The notes beneath the pieces are model-generated. The model had not been told where the DNA came from and made no database searches. It saw only the letters and a list, made by a program, of their open reading frames with translations. A program made the position numbers and the translations under genes. A DNA stretch of 10,268 bases from Campylobacterales bacterium (GTDB taxonomy: Bacteria; Campylobacterota; Campylobacteria; Campylobacterales; Sulfurovaceae), in the NCBI GenBank assembly GCA_014763905.1, contig JACXUN010000035.1:1-10268 (forward strand), in the 5' to 3' direction. Positions 7,459-10,268 of this stretch are shown in pieces (position 1 is the stretch's first letter; every line of letters begins with the position of its first letter).

Positions 7459-7459
7459 G

Positions 7460-7912
7460 ATGGAACTTTATCATGGTCCTTTAGATATCAAATCCATTTT
7501 TGGTAGATGGCTGGATGAGGAGTCTCACTCAAACTACGGAGCCTATATTCCTTTTGTCGGGACGATACGAGCCGAAAGCGATATCGAAGCACTTAGCTTT
7601 GATATCTATGAGCCGATATTACAAGTATGGTTTGATAATTGGGTAAAAAAAGCGGCTGGGCGTGGAGCTAAAGTCAAAATGGCTCATGCCATCGGTGATG
7701 TTCCGGTTCATACCTCTTCTTATATTTCTGCGGTTTTCTCACCGAAACGTCGGGTTGCATTAGAGTTAATTGATGAGTTTGTCGAAGATTTCAAAGCCAA
7801 TGCTCCTATCTGGAAGTATGATGTCGTCAATGGTGAACGTATCTATGCCGCAGATCGAAGCACACCGATGGAAGGCAGTGGTCTGCTCAAATCATCAAAA
7901 GAGGTTCAATAA
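7460..7912 (+). CDS. moaE: Molybdopterin synthase catalytic subunit MoaE
   Basis: Large subunit of MPT synthase; it inserts two sulfurs from MoaD into precursor Z. The product is 150 residues. The start at 7460 is chosen because GGAGG (7450-7454) lies 5 nt upstream and the conserved N-terminus begins here; an upstream in-frame ATG at 7403 is inside moaD. Family features: GAYIPFVGTIR (27-37), IGDVPV (78-83) and the active-site region APIWKYD (115-121), with Lys119 in the position of the catalytic lysine. The segment corresponding to the usual S-x-H-R reads SPKRR (94-98), so the histidine is replaced. Stop and next start overlap as TAATG with moeA. Confidence 0.92.
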   Translation: MELYHGPLDIKSIFGRWLDEESHSNYGAYIPFVGTIRAESDIEALSFDIYEPILQVWFDNWVKKAAGRGAKVKMAHAIGDVPVHTSSYISAVFSPKRRVALELIDEFVEDFKANAPIWKYDVVNGERIYAADRSTPMEGSGLLKSSKEVQ

Positions 7913-9117
7913 TGCCATTTTTACATTTTGATGAGTCGATGCAGATTATTGAAGAGATAAAGATTAGTCAATACAAAAGCTCCAAGCGGTATCTAATGGA
8001 TACTTTGGGTTATGTATTGGCGGAGGATATTGTAGCAGACCATAACTCTCCCGAGTTACCGACATCGGCAATGGACGGATACGCTGTCAAACATGAAGAT
8101 TTAGCACAGGGACGACTCAAAATAGCCAGTATTAATCCTGCCGGTGCAGATCTGAAAGAATCAGTTTTTCATGGCAGTTGTATTAAAACCTTTACCGGTT
8201 CATTGATGCCGGAGGGGGCTGATACGCTTATCCCAATCGAAAACGTAACCGTCGAAGGCGATGAAATTCTGATCGATGAAGTGGTTCAGTTGGGATTTGC
8301 AGTTAGAGCGGTTGGAGAAAACTATGCAAAAGGGGATAAACTTATCAGTAAGGGAACCAAAATAAATTTTGCCGAGATTGGAGTCATGGCAAGTTTGAAT
8401 ATTGTTTCTCCTCTGGTTTATGAAAAACCGAAAGTTGCCATTTTATCAACCGGCAGTGAGCTATTAGAGTTAGGAGAGCAGCAGACTTCCCCCGCACAAA
8501 TACGCAGCAGCAATAACTATATCTTGGAAGTCATGGTAAAAAAATATAATGGTGAACCGATACAGTTAGGCTGCATCCATGATGACAAAGAGAGTATTTT
8601 GTACGGAATCAAAACCGCATTAGCTCAGAGTGATATCGTCGTGACCACGGGGGGTGTGAGTGTCGGTGATTTTGATTTTGTCAAGGATGTGATTGTTGAG
8701 TTGGGTTGTGAGGTGCTTTTCAAAGGAGTACGGGTCAAACCGGGACAGCATATTATGGTAGCAAAAAAAGATGATAAGTTTATCGTCGGTTTACCGGGAT
8801 TTGCCTATTCCGCAACGGTTACCGCTTTACTTTATGTGATTCCTCTTATAGAAAAATTACAGCAAGGTCACTGTTCGATTAAAAAAGTAGAAGCCATATT
8901 AAGGACCCCTTTTCCTAAACGACAGAAAAAAGCAGAGTTTACAGCCTGTAATCTAACATTGGAGAATGGAAACTATTTCGTAGACTTTGAGGGTAAAAAA
9001 AGCGGAAGCAGTGCCATACTGACCAATATGTTAGGCAGTACAGCTCTACTGGTTACTTCTGAAGAAGATACATCTAAAGAGATAGGTGATAAAGTCCAAG
9101 TTTTATTGCTTGATTAA
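7912..9117 (+). CDS. moeA: Molybdopterin molybdenumtransferase MoeA
   Basis: Inserts molybdate into adenylylated molybdopterin to give active molybdenum cofactor. The 401-residue product is of normal length. Motifs: SPELPTSAMDGYAV (46-59), corresponding to the family's S-x-x-D-G-Y region; STGSEL in the MoCF-fold domain; TTGGVSVGD (245-253), the MPT-binding loop where the final residue is Asp rather than the Glu of E. coli; and KPGQH followed by GLPGFAYSATV near 275-300. The ATG overlaps the moaE stop by one base, with AGAGG upstream inside moaE. It is last in the moaD-moaE-moeA operon and is followed 7 nt later by a hairpin. Its 3' end overlaps the divergent-cluster ORF at 9103-9234 by 15 nt. 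A MoeA2-type paralogue for tungsten cofactor is an alternative I cannot exclude. Confidence 0.93.
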   Translation: MPFLHFDESMQIIEEIKISQYKSSKRYLMDTLGYVLAEDIVADHNSPELPTSAMDGYAVKHEDLAQGRLKIASINPAGADLKESVFHGSCIKTFTGSLMPEGADTLIPIENVTVEGDEILIDEVVQLGFAVRAVGENYAKGDKLISKGTKINFAEIGVMASLNIVSPLVYEKPKVAILSTGSELLELGEQQTSPAQIRSSNNYILEVMVKKYNGEPIQLGCIHDDKESILYGIKTALAQSDIVVTTGGVSVGDFDFVKDVIVELGCEVLFKGVRVKPGQHIMVAKKDDKFIVGLPGFAYSATVTALLYVIPLIEKLQQGHCSIKKVEAILRTPFPKRQKKAEFTACNLTLENGNYFVDFEGKKSGSSAILTNMLGSTALLVTSEEDTSKEIGDKVQVLLLD

Positions 9118-9234
9118 AATAGGAGTAGAGTAAAAAGCAGACTCTACTTTGATATAACGGGCTAAATCTGAAACGGTTTTACACCCTTGCTTGATTGCTT
9201 GACGTAATGTATTGATGTCGACTTTTATATTCAT
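9103..9234 (-). CDS. Small 43-residue protein, possible HTH, divergent from the CI-like repressor
   Basis: I read a 43-codon ORF on the minus strand from ATG at 9234 to TAA at 9103-9105. It begins MNIKVDINTLRQAIKQG, continues KTVSDLARYIKVESAFY (19-35) and ends ILIKQ. The start has a strong AAAGGGAG Shine-Dalgarno 5 nt upstream. The central stretch TVSDLARYIKV reads like a helix-turn-helix positioning and recognition pair, and the product is mildly basic. Its position, small, divergent from a CI-type S24 repressor and separated by a shared operator-like region, is that of Cro in lambdoid switches. Role inferred only; it is not obviously homologous to Cro by sequence. The 3' end overlaps moeA by 15 nt and contains the possible moeA terminator, which is a reason for caution. 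Confidence 0.5.
   Translation of the reverse strand: MNIKVDINTLRQAIKQGCKTVSDLARYIKVESAFYSTPILIKQ
9124..9150 (+). terminator. Possible terminator after moeA
   Basis: AGTAGAGT (9124-9131) and ACTCTACT (9141-9148) form a perfect 8-bp stem around a 9-nt loop, starting 7 nt after the moeA stop. Only TTT follows, so it is weak on the plus strand. It also lies inside the 3' part of the minus-strand ORF at 9103-9234. Confidence 0.4.
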
Positions 9235-9245
9235 AACTTCTCCCT

Positions 9246-9259
9246 TTGTCATATAATAT
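9246..9259 (+). repeat. Direct repeat copy 1, TTGTCATATAATAT
   Basis: An exact 14-bp copy of 9307-9320, at a start-to-start distance of 61 bp. It lies immediately upstream of the Shine-Dalgarno of the minus-strand 43-codon gene and would cover its likely transcription start. It contains TATAAT on the plus strand (9252-9257), so it could also be a second, upstream -10 for the repressor gene. Confidence 0.75.
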
Positions 9260-9264
9260 TTCCT

Positions 9265-9270
9265 ATCATA
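9265..9270 (-). promoter_or_regulatory. Candidate -10 box of the 43-codon gene
   Basis: On the minus strand this reads TATGAT, with TTTACT 17 bp upstream as a weak -35. It would start transcription near 9258, within repeat copy 1. The DNA is very AT-rich, so the assignment is tentative. Confidence 0.35.
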
Positions 9271-9296
9271 CTATTTTTTTTTCAATTAAGTAAAAA

Positions 9297-9315
9297 ATAT
9301 GTCAAATTGTCATAT
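9297..9315. promoter_or_regulatory. Near-perfect 19-bp palindrome, likely repressor operator
   Basis: ATATGTCAAATTGTCATAT is symmetrical about 9306 at eight of nine paired positions; only 9302/9310 (T/T) break it. Its right half runs into the TATAAT at 9313-9318, the only close -10 for the S24 repressor gene. A protein bound here would block that promoter, as in autoregulation by CI-type repressors. The right half plus -10 is what is repeated at 9246-9259. Confidence 0.6.
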
Positions 9316-9320
9316 AATAT
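9307..9320 (+). promoter_or_regulatory. Direct repeat copy 2, containing the -10 box of the repressor gene
   Basis: Second exact copy of TTGTCATATAATAT. TATAAT at 9313-9318 would start transcription near 9325, leaving a leader of only about 12 nt that contains part of the AAAAAAGGAG Shine-Dalgarno (9321-9330). Either the mRNA is nearly leaderless or the longer transcript from copy 1 is the main one. Confidence 0.55.
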
Positions 9321-9336
9321 AAAAAAGGAGTTCCTC

Positions 9337-9993
9337 ATGCTTGATTTCAAATCTGTCATTGAAAAATTAAAAGATATCATCTCTGCCGAAAAAGAGGGGC
9401 GGAAGGTTTACGATAAAGATGTGGCATTGGCTTTAGCGATCCCTCAAGCGACTTTTGCTACCATGAAAAAGCGAAACTCTATCCCTTTCAAAGAGATTAT
9501 GGAGTTTTGTGCGATGAAAAAATTGAGTATCAATTGGCTTTTTTTCGATCAAGCCGTTGATATGTTGGCAGGGGAAACGGATAAATTTTTTAAAGTGCGT
9601 TACTTCTCCGATGTTAGAGCCAGTGCAGGTGGAGGTGCCTTTAGTTTTGATGAGGAGTATGAGCTGTTAGCGTTAGATCGACGTATTATGGAAAATTTAA
9701 CGGCTTCAAATCTAAATACGATTGAAGCAATCAATGTTGACGGAGAGTCTATGGAGCCAACGCTGCAAGATGGTTCCATTGTTTTGCTGGATCGGGAACA
9801 GAAAAATGTACACAAAGAGGGAATCTATGTGGTCAATACCGTGAATGCCGGACTCTTTATCAAAAGAGTTCGACAGCAAACAGACGGCATGATCGAATTA
9901 ATATCCGACAACCCCTCCTACTCACCGGAGAGAGTTTCTGTCGATGAGATCCAAATTGTGGGGCGTGTTGTTGGGAATATAGAGAGTTTATAG
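9337..9993 (+). CDS. CI-type transcriptional repressor with S24 (LexA-like) self-cleaving domain
   Basis: A 218-residue phage-repressor-like regulator. The N-terminal HTH (about 20-70, DVALALAIPQATFATMKKRN then SINWLFF) matches the CI-repressor HTH pattern; the C-terminal S24 domain spans about 85-218. The expected self-cleavage site is Ala97-Gly98 in RASAGGGAF; the catalytic Ser138 is in DGESMEPTL and Lys176 in FIKRV, 38 residues apart as in LexA/CI. All residues for RecA-stimulated autocleavage are present. The start is ATG at 9337 because GGAG (9327-9330) precedes it by 6 nt; an upstream in-frame TTG at 9307 lies within the promoter. The upstream palindrome is the obvious operator. Neighbours are a divergent 43-codon ORF and, 3', a HicB-like gene. 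No prophage structural genes are visible, so it may be a domesticated regulator; the target genes are unknown. Confidence 0.88.
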   Translation: MLDFKSVIEKLKDIISAEKEGRKVYDKDVALALAIPQATFATMKKRNSIPFKEIMEFCAMKKLSINWLFFDQAVDMLAGETDKFFKVRYFSDVRASAGGGAFSFDEEYELLALDRRIMENLTASNLNTIEAINVDGESMEPTLQDGSIVLLDREQKNVHKEGIYVVNTVNAGLFIKRVRQQTDGMIELISDNPSYSPERVSVDEIQIVGRVVGNIESL

Positions 9994-9995
9994 GT

Positions 9996-10001
9996 TATAA
10001 T
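9996..10001 (+). promoter_or_regulatory. -10 box ahead of the HicB-like gene
   Basis: A perfect TATAAT starts 3 nt after the repressor stop codon, preceded by TAGGT. Transcription would begin near 10008, about 20 nt before the apparent start of the HicB-like gene, allowing expression independent of the repressor mRNA. Confidence 0.5.
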
Positions 10002-10031
10002 ACACAGAAATTTTTTAAGGAATATTAGACG

Positions 10032-10265
10032 ATAACAGCAAAAACATTAGATCAACGAATCGATACCATCTATGAAATGGCAAAAGAACATTTTGGAGAA
10101 GTACGATTCGTTGGCGTAAAACGCCATACCAAAATCGGTTGGGTAGCAAAAATTCAGTTTGATGAGTTTGAATCTCTAGTCTCTGAAGGTGAAAATGCAG
10201 AGGAAGCACTCAAAAATTTAAAAAGGCGTCTCAAAAAAATTATTGATCGATATAACATAGTATAG
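10032..10265 (+). CDS. HicB-like small protein with a non-canonical apparent start
   Basis: The reading frame is open from 10029 (after an in-frame TAG at 10026) to TAG at 10263-10265. From ATA at 10032 it gives about 77 residues, starting TAKTLDQRIDTIYEMAKEHF. The core GWVAKIQFDEFE...LVSEGENAEEALKNLKRRL follows the HicB-like pattern (strand, G-x-x-A, strand, S-x-G-x-x-x-EEAL-x-N helix), so a HicB-type antitoxin or partial RNase H-like fold is likely. AAGGA at 10017-10021 is 7 nt before ACG (10029) and 10 nt before ATA (10032); no ATG, GTG or TTG lies there in frame. The only in-frame ATG, at 10077, has no Shine-Dalgarno and would discard a helix that looks coding. No HicA toxin is visible, but an ATG at 10266-10268, directly after the stop, may begin the next gene. 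Confidence 0.6.
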   Translation: MTAKTLDQRIDTIYEMAKEHFGEVRFVGVKRHTKIGWVAKIQFDEFESLVSEGENAEEALKNLKRRLKKIIDRYNIV

Positions 10266-10268
10266 ATG

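Noticed and set aside
7403..7459. Upstream ATG extension of moaE
   Set aside because: It would overlap most of the 3' end of moaD and adds no family sequence; GGAGG at 7450-7454 points to the ATG at 7460.
9307..9336. TTG start adding ten residues to the S24 repressor
   Set aside because: The extension covers the -10 box and the Shine-Dalgarno, and the conserved protein begins MLDF at 9337.
10015..10209. Minus-strand ORF of 64 codons opposite the HicB-like gene
   Set aside because: The plus frame has an RBS, a promoter and a recognisable fold pattern; the minus product is a His/Leu/Phe-rich shadow.
9103..10265. Complete prophage or integrative element
   Set aside because: No integrase, structural gene or attachment-site duplication is visible; only regulatory genes are present.

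Overview
The window looks like chromosomal DNA from a free-living member of the Campylobacterota (Epsilonproteobacteria), of the Sulfurimonas/Sulfurovum/Sulfuricurvum type. The evidence is indirect. The sequence is moderately AT-rich, several genes have lone TATAAT -10 boxes behind T-rich tracts with no clear -35, a short MqnA of the futalosine menaquinone route is present, and the molybdopterin genes are compact. The genus cannot be fixed from the sequence alone.

Layout. (1) 25-705 encodes RsuA, the 16S rRNA pseudouridine-516 synthase. (2) 780-3986 is the str operon rpsL-rpsG-fusA (S12, S7, EF-G). It has a promoter, a leader containing a very long hairpin, a 111-nt rpsL-rpsG spacer with a small hairpin, and a terminator-like hairpin after fusA. 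(3) 4140-6513 is a two-gene envelope operon behind an AT-rich promoter region. The first gene encodes a secreted or anchored protein (LamG-like, then cadherin/Ig-like, then SdrD_B-like, then an IPTL-CTERM-like tail); the second encodes a small outer-membrane beta-barrel. (4) 6497-7147 on the minus strand is mqnA, converging on and overlapping the barrel gene. (5) 7237-9117 is moaD-moaE-moeA, with MPT synthase small and large subunits and molybdenum insertase, transcribed divergently from mqnA. (6) 9103-10265 is a small regulatory cluster: a CI-type repressor with a self-cleaving S24 domain, a divergent 43-codon ORF with a possible helix-turn-helix, an intergenic region with a near-perfect palindrome and an exact 14-bp direct repeat, and a HicB-like protein whose apparent start codon is not ATG/GTG/TTG.

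How the genes relate. Regions 1 and 2 serve the small ribosomal subunit and translocation. mqnA and the moa/moe genes fit anaerobic or microaerobic respiration, supplying quinone and molybdoenzyme cofactor. The parts least like ordinary housekeeping DNA are the surface-protein operon and the repressor/43-codon ORF/HicB-like cluster, which resembles a domesticated phage-type genetic switch. No tRNA, rRNA, CRISPR array or insertion sequence was found, and no gene-free stretch exceeds 300 bases.
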